From Bacteroidales bacterium UBA5515 (GTDB lineage Bacteria > Bacteroidota > Bacteroidia > Bacteroidales > P3): a stretch of 52,105 nt of DNA. The position numbers and the translations under genes are program-made. Positions 32,301-40,310 of the stretch are shown piece after piece. The notes beneath the pieces are model-generated. The model did no database searches and was not told where the DNA came from. It was given only the letters and a program-made list of their open reading frames with translations. Within the stretch, counting starts at the first letter, position 1, and each line of letters opens with the position of its first letter. Location of the stretch: NCBI GenBank assembly GCA_002423895.1, contig DIOL01000016.1, positions 1-52,105 on the forward strand, read 5' to 3'.

Positions 32301-33930
32301 TCAAGGTGAAATGTATAGCTTTGCTATAAGACCAGTGTGTGACTCCTCTTGGTCAAGTATTGTATCAGCTCGTACTTATAAAAATGCTCAATTGCCATAT
32401 TTTACCGATTTTTCAGATAGTATCGATAATCAAAGTTGGTATATTTCAAATGGAGGTGCTGTAAATGCTTGGTGTATTTCCTCAGCAGTGAATGATAGTC
32501 TTATAAGTGGAAATTCTCTAATGATTTCTAACGATAATGGAGTAACCAATGCTTATACACTAAATAGAATATCGTGTGTTACAGCTTCAAGAAAATTTGT
32601 ATCCAATGGGGCTAACGCATATACCTTGAAATTCGATTTAAGAATGATGGGAGAGGATATTTATGATTATTTAAAAGTATTTGTTGAAGATAAAGATACT
32701 AATTATATTGGAGTAGCTGATGGTTCTTCTTATTATAGACTAAGAAATTACTCCTATCAAGCTGTGCTTTTTGGAGGTTATAATAATACTTGCCCAACCT
32801 GTCCTTATTATTGTAAAGGGGATTCAATTACTACAACTCATACTATTCAATTAGGAAATCAAGGACAAGCGGGAAATATTAGAAAACTAATTTTTGTTTG
32901 GTATAACGATGGCGGTTATGGTTATAATCCTCCTCCTGCAATTGATAATATATCACTTACCAATTTTGTAAAAGAGATATATACTTATGATACAATTTGT
33001 AAAGCCACTCCATATAATTTCTATGGACAAAATTTAGATAGTACTGGCTTTTATACACAAGAATTTTATACCGCTAATGTTTTGGATAGTATAATTTACT
33101 TAAATCTAATAGTAAATCCAACTTATAATGATACCATTTTTGCAGAGATATGCCAAGGAGAAACATATTATCAATTTGGATTTAATGATAGTATAGCAGG
33201 ATTCTACACTCAAAACTTAGAAACAATAAATGGATGTGATAGTATAGTAAATCTTAATCTTATAGTTAATCCGTTATACAATGACACAATAACAGCAGAG
33301 ATTTGTCAAGGAGAAACTTATACACATAATGGATTTAATGTTTCAACAGAAGGATTACATACTTTAAACCTTCAAACAATTAATGGGTGTGATAGTATAG
33401 TAAATTTATATCTTACATTTATTGAGCTATCAGCACCGATAAACCTTAGTTTAGTAAATATTGCAAATTATATTAAGTTAGATTGGAATGGAAATGGCGA
33501 TGAGTATATTATTTATAAGAATAATGATTCACTTCTGACAACTTCATCTAATACTTATATTGATAGTAATGTAATAGATGAAACAAATTATTGCTATAAA
33601 TTAAAAGCATTTAAAAATGAATGTGAAAGTGAATTATCCGATGAAGAATGTTTAATATTTGTAAGCTTAAATGAAGTTCAATCAGATAACCTCACTGCAA
33701 AACTTTATCCAAACCCAACAGAAGGAAAGGCTAAATTGGAAGTAGAGGGAGTAAACTCTGAGGTTGAGGTTTTGGTTTATGATATGGTTGGAAGAGTTAT
33801 TCAAAGGCATAAAATTAATACAGGAATGAATGAATTAGAGATTGATTTAAGTGGATATTCCAAGGGAGTTTATTCTATTAGAATAATGAATGAACGTATT
33901 AATCAGACTAAGAAACTTATTGTTCAATAA
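29383..33930 (+). CDS. Giant T9SS type-A cargo protein with cleaved-adhesin/FN3 modules and CQGE repeats
   Basis: A 1515-residue secreted protein. The start is the ATG at 29383, which follows the -7 box and begins the signal peptide MKKLLLIIIALLFSYNSYCQ. The body has four choice-of-anchor-J/cleaved-adhesin-like modules (for example LPYVENFNTYSSGSFPTCWY and FPYLEDFSSGFNCWVLNENG), separated by FN3-like segments (ISWELFAGDESLWKIYYKP, NLLPNTNYTAYLRT). From about residue 1200 there are three copies of the 51-residue repeat with CQGETY and NGCDSIVNLNL. The end is a type-A sorting domain (KLYPNPTEGKAKLEVEG, VLVYDMVGRVIQ, GYSKGVYSIRIM, KKLIVQ). It would be translocated by the type IX system and probably anchored on the surface. 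Its function as an adhesin is inferred from architecture. It is monocistronic, ending at a shared bidirectional terminator. Confidence 0.93.
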   Translation: MKKLLLIIIALLFSYNSYCQCTITTLPYYNNFSTYGSGYTAFPTCWFTTCPNNNSLFINSDNRLVFYLNYCTAITPEFDSLINIKNLSMSFLVRHSSNGIDNNDAKMYIGVMDSPTDLSSFDTIEVLCLPIDVYRNINVNFNHYTGNGKYIAFRAKHHIITNLNIDYTPSCPAAYYLKSNTNANITKLSWLAGDDNNSSWWVYFKPNTSSSYDSVLVNTPYCTLSNLLPNTNYTAYLRTNCNNTISTLSSDTISFRTYCNEVSSLPYVENFNTYSSGSFPTCWYNYNSDGNTNTVYTAQGAMYFMYSTYSTRMAITPYFSDSISLNNSMLKFRFKACTHDTDTVNRPLVIGSFTNIEDLSSFDSITTVYANSNWKNIDLNLSKYDFTGNYIAFIHRNGAFDVGIDNIIIDDIPSCPRPINPKLDSVSTNSANISWELFAGDESLWKIYYKPTNLSSYDSVIANSNNCTLLNLIPSTNYQAYIVTICDTLHSQNSDTLFFRTNCATIDTLPFIENFTRTGINAYPICWVSSKVGINNPPGNLYMRNDGILVLPEIDELIDIYSLILRFNARNASIYQDNENKSITIGLMGDANDLNSFDSITSMPIFNLLNEYDIDLNNYTGNSKYIALRTINNSSTIVIDDLILDYRSNYCIRPDSMVAIQNSIDPFNVDISWRERESINNGYWVYSQLNNSNIIDSFYTTNNYITIGNLLPDTSYAFYLKTFCNIENRFITSFPIQYITPCYNSPINVFPYLEDFSSGFNCWVLNENGTLRETKWSLYNGYACYSSNYNSLYSQHPDLDSRLISPAFDFTSNMEMSFNVLRNSSYPVNTVRKLSFYLNSVPDTIGAVLLGDVYPEYDYNLTPYWDTIKYLFPINSFGVKYLIITGTNNGIISLDNILIKVSPTCPENYNPKITNYDENTISLSWENSIIVPQNWILAYQAIDSLNFNPDSPLATQILISDTSSTQITMSGLVQGEMYSFAIRPVCDSSWSSIVSARTYKNAQLPYFTDFSDSIDNQSWYISNGGAVNAWCISSAVNDSLISGNSLMISNDNGVTNAYTLNRISCVTASRKFVSNGANAYTLKFDLRMMGEDIYDYLKVFVEDKDTNYIGVADGSSYYRLRNYSYQAVLFGGYNNTCPTCPYYCKGDSITTTHTIQLGNQGQAGNIRKLIFVWYNDGGYGYNPPPAIDNISLTNFVKEIYTYDTICKATPYNFYGQNLDSTGFYTQEFYTANVLDSIIYLNLIVNPTYNDTIFAEICQGETYYQFGFNDSIAGFYTQNLETINGCDSIVNLNLIVNPLYNDTITAEICQGETYTHNGFNVSTEGLHTLNLQTINGCDSIVNLYLTFIELSAPINLSLVNIANYIKLDWNGNGDEYIIYKNNDSLLTTSSNTYIDSNVIDETNYCYKLKAFKNECESELSDEECLIFVSLNEVQSDNLTAKLYPNPTEGKAKLEVEGVNSEVEVLVYDMVGRVIQRHKINTGMNELEIDLSGYSKGVYSIRIMNERINQTKKLIVQ

Positions 33931-33984
33931 TGAAATGGATAAGACATAAAGATTAAAATACAATAGAAAAGTGTATGGACAAAA

Positions 33985-34017
33985 AAAGAGTAAATCATTT
34001 ATTTGATTTACTCTTTT
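33985..34017. terminator. Bidirectional terminator between the surface protein and PPDK genes
   Basis: AAAGAGTAAATCA (33985-33997) pairs with TGATTTACTCTTT (34004-34016), a 13-bp perfect stem with a 6-nt loop. It has a T-run on the right for plus-strand transcripts and an A-run on the left, giving T on the minus strand, so it serves both convergent genes. Confidence 0.9.
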
Positions 34018-34039
34018 GTATTTTAGGTGTCTTTAAATT

Positions 34040-36754
34040 TTATTTTCTTATTGCTGCTTGAGCTGCTGCCAAGCGTGCAACTGGTACTCTAAATGGCGAG
34101 CAAGATACATAGTTCATTCCAGTTTTGAAGAAGAATTCAACAGATTCTGGATCTCCACCGTGTTCTCCACAAACTCCAACTTTAAGGTTTTGTTTTGTTG
34201 AACGACCGTTCTTAACTCCCAATTCAACCAGTTTACCAACTCCTTCTTGATCTAATGTTTGGAATGGATCAGCTGGAAGGATTTTCTTGTCTTTGTATTC
34301 GCTGATAATTGCGTTTACGTCATCTCTTGAAAATCCAAAGGTCATTTGAGTTAAGTCGTTTGTCCCAAATGAGAAGAAGTCAGCTACTGTTGCTATTTCG
34401 TCTGCAACTATTGTTGCTCTTGGAATTTCAATCATTGTACCATAAAGGTAGTTGATTGTAGCATCCATTCTCTTTTCAACTTCTGCATGTACTTTGTCGC
34501 AGATGTCTTTTTGGTGTTTCAATTCAGTTACTGAAACAGTTAGAGGAACCATTATTTCTAATCTTGGATCAAATCCTTCTTTTCTCAATTCAGCTTCTGC
34601 TTCAAACAAAGCATCAAATTGTGTTGCTGTGATTTCAGGATAAACAATTCCTAAACGAACACCTCTTAATCCCATCATTGGGTTAACTTCGTTCAAAGCT
34701 TCAATTCTCTTAACAATTTCTTGATGTGTTATTCCAAGTTCATTAGCCAATTCTTTTTGTTTGTCTGCTGTGTGAGGTACAAATTCATGTAATGGTGGGT
34801 CAATTAGACGGAAAGTAACAGGTTTTCCGTTCATAACCTTCATTGTTCCTTTAACAGCTTGTTTGATGTATGGATGAAGTTCAGCAAGATGTTTTTCTCT
34901 TTCTTCAGTGTTTTGAGAAAGAATCATTTTTCTTAATACTGCTAATGGTGCTTCAGAGTTTAGTCCATAGAACATGTGTTCAATACGGAAAAGTCCAATT
35001 CCTTCTGCTCCAAATGCAATTGCTTGAGCTGCATCTTCTGGTGTGTCAGCATTTGTTCTAACTCCCATTGTACGATGACGGTCAACAATATTCATAAAGC
35101 TTTGGAATAATGGGTTTTCAGTTGCGTCAATCATTGCAACTTCACCTTCGTAAACAAAGCCTTTAGTTCCGTTTAAGCTTAATGTATCTCCTTCTTTAAA
35201 TGTTTTTCCTGCAATTGTAACTGTTTTATTATCCATGTTAATATGAATAGCTTCACAACCTACAATACAACATTTTCCCCAACCTCTTGCAACAAGTGCA
35301 GCGTGTGAAGTCATACCTCCTCTTGCTGTTAAAATACCAGTTGCAGCTCTCATTCCTTCAACGTCTTCAGGATTTGTTTCTTCTCTAACAAGAATATTTT
35401 TAATTCCTTGGTTATCCAAACGCATTGCTTCTTCACTTGTAAGTGCAATTGCTCCAACTGCTCCACCAGGACCTGCTGGAAGACCTTTTGCGATAACTGT
35501 ATGTTTTGCTTCTGCATTAGAGTCTAAGATAGGGTGAAGTAGTTCATCCAATTGAGCTGGAGTTACTCTGCGAATAACTTCTTTTTCATCAATGATTTTT
35601 TCTCCCAACATTTCCATTGCCATAGTCATTGCAGCAACACCAGTTCTCTTTCCAATACGGCATTGTAGCATATAAAGAGTTCCTTCTTGAACAGTGAACT
35701 CAATATCTAACATATCTTTGTAAGCTTCTTCCAAAATGTCGCGAATATCACATAGTTCTTTATATGTGTTAGGCATTGTTTCTTGCATTGAATGAAGATG
35801 AGCATTTTGATCATTCTTTGTGTCATCATTCAATGGGTTAGGTGTACGAATACCTGCAACAACGTCTTCTCCTTGTGCATTAACTAACCATTCACCATAG
35901 AATTGGTTTTCTCCAGTAGCAGGGTTACGAGTGAATGCTACTCCAGTTGCAGAGCTATCTCCCATATTACCAAATACCATAGCTTGAACGTTTACTGCAG
36001 TTCCCCATTCATCAGGAATTCCTTCAATTCTTCTGTAAGAGATAGCTTTTTTACCATTCCAGCTCTTAAATACAGCTTTAATACCACCTTCTAATTGTTT
36101 AGCAGCATCATCAGGAAATTCAACACCTATAGTTTCTTTTATTGTTTTCTTAAATGTATCGGATAGCGCAATTAAATCTTCAGTAATTAGTTCAGTGTCT
36201 GATTTATATCCTTTAGAATGTTTGTATTCATCTAAAATATCATCTAAAATTCTACGAATACCAACTCCTTTTGCAGGTTCCAATCCTTCAGCTTTTTCCA
36301 TAACAACATCTGCATACATCATAATTAAACGACGATAAGAGTCATAAACAAAACGAGGATTATTAGTTTTCTTAATCAATCCAGGAATTGTTTGAGAAGA
36401 AAGACCAATATTCAAAACAGTATCCATCATACCTGGCATAGAGCTTCTTGCTCCAGAACGGCATGAAAGTAACAAGCAGTTGTCTTTGTCTCCAAACTTC
36501 ATACCCATTGTGTCTTCTGCTTTTTTCATTCCTTGCCAAACTTCATCCATCAAACCATTAGGAAGTTCACAATTGTTTGCATAGTAATCAGTACAAGCCT
36601 CTGTTGTAATGGTTAATCCAGCAGGAACTGGAAGTCCTAATAAGCACATTTCTGCCAAATTAGCTCCTTTTCCTCCTAATAAGTTTTTCATCTCTGCGTT
36701 ACCTTCAGCAGTCTTTCCACCAAAAGTATAAACATACTTCTTTACGTTTGTCAT
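34040..36754 (-). CDS. ppdK: Pyruvate, phosphate dikinase
   Basis: A 904-residue PPDK, close to the normal 875-910. The N-terminal ATP-grasp domain begins YTFGGKTAEGNAEMKNLLGGKGANLAEM and includes SCRSGARSSMPGMMDTVLNIG. The swivelling domain carries the phosphorylated His484 in GGMTSHAALVARGWGKCC. The C-terminal TIM barrel has MGLRGVRLG, SFGTNDLTQMTFGFSRDD and catalytic Cys862 in VCGEHGGDP. It interconverts pyruvate, ATP and phosphate with PEP, AMP and pyrophosphate in the cytoplasm and serves glycolysis or gluconeogenesis in anaerobic Bacteroidota. It is transcribed alone from the -7 box at 36831-36824. Confidence 0.97.
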   Translation of the reverse strand: MTNVKKYVYTFGGKTAEGNAEMKNLLGGKGANLAEMCLLGLPVPAGLTITTEACTDYYANNCELPNGLMDEVWQGMKKAEDTMGMKFGDKDNCLLLSCRSGARSSMPGMMDTVLNIGLSSQTIPGLIKKTNNPRFVYDSYRRLIMMYADVVMEKAEGLEPAKGVGIRRILDDILDEYKHSKGYKSDTELITEDLIALSDTFKKTIKETIGVEFPDDAAKQLEGGIKAVFKSWNGKKAISYRRIEGIPDEWGTAVNVQAMVFGNMGDSSATGVAFTRNPATGENQFYGEWLVNAQGEDVVAGIRTPNPLNDDTKNDQNAHLHSMQETMPNTYKELCDIRDILEEAYKDMLDIEFTVQEGTLYMLQCRIGKRTGVAAMTMAMEMLGEKIIDEKEVIRRVTPAQLDELLHPILDSNAEAKHTVIAKGLPAGPGGAVGAIALTSEEAMRLDNQGIKNILVREETNPEDVEGMRAATGILTARGGMTSHAALVARGWGKCCIVGCEAIHINMDNKTVTIAGKTFKEGDTLSLNGTKGFVYEGEVAMIDATENPLFQSFMNIVDRHRTMGVRTNADTPEDAAQAIAFGAEGIGLFRIEHMFYGLNSEAPLAVLRKMILSQNTEEREKHLAELHPYIKQAVKGTMKVMNGKPVTFRLIDPPLHEFVPHTADKQKELANELGITHQEIVKRIEALNEVNPMMGLRGVRLGIVYPEITATQFDALFEAEAELRKEGFDPRLEIMVPLTVSVTELKHQKDICDKVHAEVEKRMDATINYLYGTMIEIPRATIVADEIATVADFFSFGTNDLTQMTFGFSRDDVNAIISEYKDKKILPADPFQTLDQEGVGKLVELGVKNGRSTKQNLKVGVCGEHGGDPESVEFFFKTGMNYVSCSPFRVPVARLAAAQAAIRK

Positions 36755-36823
36755 CTTTTCAATATTTAAAATTATATTTATATATCAAGTATTTAATCTA
36801 AAAACATTTCGTATTTTAGCGTG

Positions 36824-36831
36824 CAAAGATA
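36824..36831 (-). promoter_or_regulatory. Promoter -7 box for ppdK
   Basis: The minus strand reads TATCTTTG followed by CACGC, an exact TAnnTTTG match about 70 nt upstream of the ppdK ATG. Confidence 0.6.
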
Positions 36832-36909
36832 TACAAAAAAAATAGAAAATGTAGAGTTAAGGAACAATTTAATAGAGAATTAATATTGGAATGAAGATTT
36901 AGGGCTTTC

Positions 36910-38439
36910 TTATTTCCTTGTAGCAATTGGATAATATTCGTATGCACCTATTGTTGGAGGGTATTGACGAAAGTTTCCAATTATATCATTAGGATACACA
37001 GCGTTCCAACTTCCATTGCCTCTACCAATGGCAGGAGAATTAGACTTAATTCTGAAATCACCTTCCTCAGGCTTATTAAATAAAGGATCTTGATTGAAAA
37101 TACAATTGCTAACCATAGGTGGCTCATTTCTAACAGATTTTGTCAACAATAGACAGCTTTCAAACATATAGTTTAATTCAGCACCTTCTTTTTTGTCAAT
37201 CATTATTTCATCTTCATTAGAGCCATAAATGATTGTATTGTAGAAATTGCACTCTGTAATAGGTCTTAAAATAAGGTTGTTATACTTGTCGTAGTAATAG
37301 TTTTGTAGAAATAATGTTGTGTTAGATCTTCTTGTGTTGTAAGACCAGTAATTAGCAAAGGTACAATTCACAAATTGATACTTTCCTCCAATTGTAAGTG
37401 CAACGGTTTCCTTGCCAGTATTTTGAACCAATGTATTTACTGCATTAATATGTCCTCCTCTTGACCAAATGCCATAAACAGACATATTCTCAATCTTTGT
37501 GCTTTGAATATCAACAGTGGGTATATCATTTGTGACGCAGCTGTCAACAATTATTCCAATTGTTCCATTTTTAATGGTAACATTATTCAAAATATTGTTT
37601 TTGCTACCTGCTTGAAACCAAATTTGTCCCCATTGTCCTGGAAGTTGAGAATAGTAAGTATCTTTTCGCATTCCTTGAAAAACAACATTATTTTGAGTTG
37701 AGCCATTAACTTTAAGTGAAGCATCGGGCATTACAAAAAATATTGAATTAGGGTTAAGATGTATTTTTGTTCCTTCAGGAATTGTGAGTATTTTGTTTGA
37801 ATTTACTATAAGAGAGCCAAAAATAACATGAGGCTTATCGCTTTTCCATTCCAAAGAGTTTCCGTTTACAATACATCCACTTTGTTCGCCTTTATCTTCT
37901 GCTAAAGAATAATGTAAACTGTCAACCTTTTTGCCATTATCGTCTAAAGTATAAGCCCATTTGTCTGCAACATGATAATATGCATCCTGCCCATAGGCTT
38001 CCAATTGAACATATTGTTCTTTTCCGTTGAAGGAGAATATAATTGAGTCAGAAACAAGTAAAGGATTGCTTTGATTGTTAGGGTTAATGGTAACTCTAAC
38101 AAAGATAAACATGCTGTCCTTTGCATTTATAACAACATCATTAACAACAATATTTGTGCTTCCATCAACATTTAATCTATAAAAAGAATTTGCACCTGCT
38201 CCCAAACGGATTTGGTCAATTTTAATTGGTTTGCTTTCTTTGTTATATACTCTTATTTGCTTTGTTACAGAGCCTAAGGTAGTGAAGATTGTATCAAAAC
38301 GTATTGTATCGTTTGAAAACTTAAGATTTACATTTGTAGAATCTGCATAATCTTCTTCCGTTACGCAGGAAGTGAAGCCAAGTCCTGTAAGAACAAAGAA
38401 ACTAATTAAATAGATTAAATATCGAAGTGGATTATTCAT
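36910..38439 (-). CDS. Right-handed beta-helix lipoprotein, 509 aa
   Basis: Predicted lipoprotein: MNNPLRYLIYLISFFVLTGLGF followed by the lipobox TSC. The N-terminal third (about 35-160) looks like an Ig/ASPM-type beta-sandwich (TIRFDTIFTTLGSVTKQIRVYNKESKPIKI). The rest has parallel beta-helix features: ILTIPEGTKIHLNPNSIFFVMPDASLKVNG, NNVTIKNGTIGIIVDS, HINAVNTLVQNTG, CTFANYWSYNTRR, and a closing SPAIGRGNGSW...IGAYEYYP. This architecture is common in uncharacterised Bacteroidales lipoproteins. It is translated 8 nt after the exported DUF362 gene and so is probably co-transcribed with it. The function is unknown; carbohydrate binding is possible but unsupported by catalytic residues. Confidence 0.85.
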   Translation of the reverse strand: MNNPLRYLIYLISFFVLTGLGFTSCVTEEDYADSTNVNLKFSNDTIRFDTIFTTLGSVTKQIRVYNKESKPIKIDQIRLGAGANSFYRLNVDGSTNIVVNDVVINAKDSMFIFVRVTINPNNQSNPLLVSDSIIFSFNGKEQYVQLEAYGQDAYYHVADKWAYTLDDNGKKVDSLHYSLAEDKGEQSGCIVNGNSLEWKSDKPHVIFGSLIVNSNKILTIPEGTKIHLNPNSIFFVMPDASLKVNGSTQNNVVFQGMRKDTYYSQLPGQWGQIWFQAGSKNNILNNVTIKNGTIGIIVDSCVTNDIPTVDIQSTKIENMSVYGIWSRGGHINAVNTLVQNTGKETVALTIGGKYQFVNCTFANYWSYNTRRSNTTLFLQNYYYDKYNNLILRPITECNFYNTIIYGSNEDEIMIDKKEGAELNYMFESCLLLTKSVRNEPPMVSNCIFNQDPLFNKPEEGDFRIKSNSPAIGRGNGSWNAVYPNDIIGNFRQYPPTIGAYEYYPIATRK

Positions 38440-38447
38440 TTATAATT

Positions 38448-39557
38448 TTATTTTAACTCAACTAATTTATACTTTCTTGTTCCCATGCCAAGCTTTTGAG
38501 CATATTCAATTTGTCCCAATCCACTCACGCCACTTTCTTTCAAAAACGCATCCTCGCATTTATGACCCTTGGCAACCAAATCGTGAGAAGCTTGTTCAAT
38601 GGCAACAATATCTTTTGATGCTAAAATACCTATATCTTGAGTGAAAGGAAGTGGAGCTCTTGCAGAACAATCGCAAGAAGAAGATATATTGGCTAAAACA
38701 TTAATGAAAACCATTGGTTTTTTGCGAGTAAACATACAAGCATATTCAACCAAACGTTCAAGAAATACATTTTCTTCTAATTCTTTGTATTCAGGTTTAA
38801 TAATTCTTTTAGGACATTCAGCAATACATTTTGCACATCCAATACATTTATCCTTATCAATGGTAATAACTCCTTCAACAAAGCTTAAGGCATTAGCAGG
38901 ACAATTATTAATGCAATTTGAACATTTAATACACTTACTTGCATCACTTATAACAGGAACATCAGAAGCATGTTGAGCCATTTTACCACCAGGAGATGCA
39001 AAACCCATTGCAAGGTTTTTAATTGCACCACCAAAACCAGCAGAGCCATGACCCTTAAAGTGAGAATAGATTATAAAATTATCGTAATTGTCGAAATGTG
39101 AGCCATATTTTATTTTCTTATAGTGCTTAAATCCCATGCCTTTAGTTGAGTATTCAGCTTCAGCTTCCGAATCTAAAATATCAATTGGAGCAAAAGTAAA
39201 TCCATGTTCCTTTGCAAGTTTGATATGAGTGTCGGTGAAACGTCTTTTGCCAACATATAGAACATTTGTTTCAACCCAAGTGGCTTTGGTATATTGCATT
39301 AAAGGTCTTGTAAGTTCAGGATTAAGAAAGTTTTTATTTCCATCTTCTCCAAAATGAATTTTAACACCAGTTTTTCCTTTATAATCAACTCCCAAAGCTT
39401 TGTAAAGCTTTAAAACGTTTTCAGGAGTAATATCTTTTATATAATAAACAATAGCAACGCTATCGCTCTCAGAGTTAGAAGTAGTTTTGTCTTGAGAAAA
39501 AGCATTAAAGGAAGTGAAGGTAAAGAATACCAGTATTAGAGTTAAAATTCTTTTCAT
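38448..39557 (-). CDS. DUF362 ferredoxin-like protein with Sec signal peptide
   Basis: A 369-residue DUF362 protein with two 4Fe-4S ferredoxin motifs: CIKCSNCINNCPANAL (about residues 208-223) and CIGCAKCIAECPKRII (about 238-253). DUF362-typical residues are also present, such as GVKIHFGEDGNKNFLNPELTRPLM and the FGGAIKNLAMGFASPGGKMAQH loop. Unexpectedly it begins with a clear Sec signal peptide (MKRILTLILVFFTFTSFNAFSQ) followed by a Ser/Asp/Thr linker, implying periplasmic location of an iron-sulfur protein. It is the first gene of a two-gene unit with a beta-helix lipoprotein, from the -7 box at 39599-39592. The redox partner is unknown. Confidence 0.9.
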   Translation of the reverse strand: MKRILTLILVFFTFTSFNAFSQDKTTSNSESDSVAIVYYIKDITPENVLKLYKALGVDYKGKTGVKIHFGEDGNKNFLNPELTRPLMQYTKATWVETNVLYVGKRRFTDTHIKLAKEHGFTFAPIDILDSEAEAEYSTKGMGFKHYKKIKYGSHFDNYDNFIIYSHFKGHGSAGFGGAIKNLAMGFASPGGKMAQHASDVPVISDASKCIKCSNCINNCPANALSFVEGVITIDKDKCIGCAKCIAECPKRIIKPEYKELEENVFLERLVEYACMFTRKKPMVFINVLANISSSCDCSARAPLPFTQDIGILASKDIVAIEQASHDLVAKGHKCEDAFLKESGVSGLGQIEYAQKLGMGTRKYKLVELK

Positions 39558-39591
39558 ACAATTAATTTGTTCTTAGTTTTAAAATTGAATG

Positions 39592-39599
39592 CAAAAATA
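39592..39599 (-). promoter_or_regulatory. Promoter -7 box for the DUF362 gene
   Basis: The minus strand reads TATTTTTG followed by CATTC, matching TAnnTTTG 35 nt upstream of the ATG. Confidence 0.55.
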
Positions 39600-39840
39600 C
39601 ATATTTTAAATTTACATATTGCAAATACACAATTTAAAGAACGATTTAAAGCAAAATTTATTTCAAATTAATCACTAATCATTACCTAAGATATATTATC
39701 TGATACATTATTCTTATAAATGAAGTTACGGATGAAAATCCTTATTATTTTGAAATTATATAGGGAATAATTCTTTCTAAACGGCGAATAAATCTAAAAA
39801 CTCCTTATAAAAAACTTTTTATACGAAGAGTTTTTACCCC

Positions 39841-39902
39841 AAAGATGCACATCTTTCATACCAAAAGATGTGCATCTTTCACTATAAAAGATGTGCATCT
39901 TT
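39841..39902. repeat. Three palindromes AAAGATG-NN-CATCTTT at 23-nt period (locus 1)
   Basis: Copies start at 39841, 39864 and 39887, each 16 nt, with centres CA, TG and TG and 7-nt spacers of varying sequence. CTTTTTATA lies upstream and TTTTATTTGT directly downstream, as at 51997-52058. Just upstream, 39795-39835 is an imperfect inverted repeat (AAAAACTC...GAGTTTTT). This lies in the 753-nt divergent gap 39558-40310, which otherwise holds promoters and a dispersed repeat but no gene. Confidence 0.85.
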
Positions 39903-40102
39903 TTATTTGTAAATTTTAGGGATTGGAGTTTGTCCTCCAGAAATTGATTTTAGGATAAATAGTCCTAAATAAACCTAATGAATGGTTTATATCTGCAAAT
40001 ATACGAAATTATTTTGAATTTAATGTAGTATTTCCTATTAATTATCTCACAAAATATTTCATGCAAAAGCCAATCATGCCAATCATTTAATCCTGTATTA
40101 TA

Positions 40103-40139
40103 GGCTTGCCGCTTGCCTTAGCAAGAATCCTGATTCAGA
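40103..40139. repeat. Dispersed element ending AATCCTGATTCAGA (third copy)
   Basis: 40103-40127 is the exact reverse complement of 28759-28783, and 40126-40139 is AATCCTGATTCAGA, the reverse complement of the element end at 11072 and 28738. It is GC-rich relative to its surroundings. Confidence 0.7.
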
Positions 40140-40233
40140 CTAATCCTTTAATTAGTTTAATCAAGGTTCAGCAAACAAATAAACAACTAATCCCCTCAAT
40201 AAATTAAGTTAATAAAAAATTCATATAGAATTA

Positions 40234-40265
40234 TTTGTTTTTGCATTATTAAAGTTGTAAATTTG
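40234..40265 (+). promoter_or_regulatory. Promoter of the glycogen operon
   Basis: TTTG at 40234-40237, a 20-nt spacer and TAAATTTG at 40258-40265. Because an in-frame TTG at 40263 lies inside the -7 box, the ATG at 40311 is the supported start of the debranching enzyme gene. Confidence 0.7.
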
Positions 40266-40310
40266 TTGCTTAAATATGTGAGAGTATCTCAATTTGAAAA
40301 AGTTATTAAT

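Noticed and set aside
39841..39902. Possible CRISPR array (three evenly spaced repeats)
   Set aside because: The repeats are 16-nt palindromes and the 'spacers' are only 7 nt and AT-rich; no cas gene is in the window. The same three-copy block recurs at 51997.
40263..40310. TTG start extending the debranching enzyme by 16 residues
   Set aside because: It lies inside the -7 box at 40258-40265 and would precede the transcription start.
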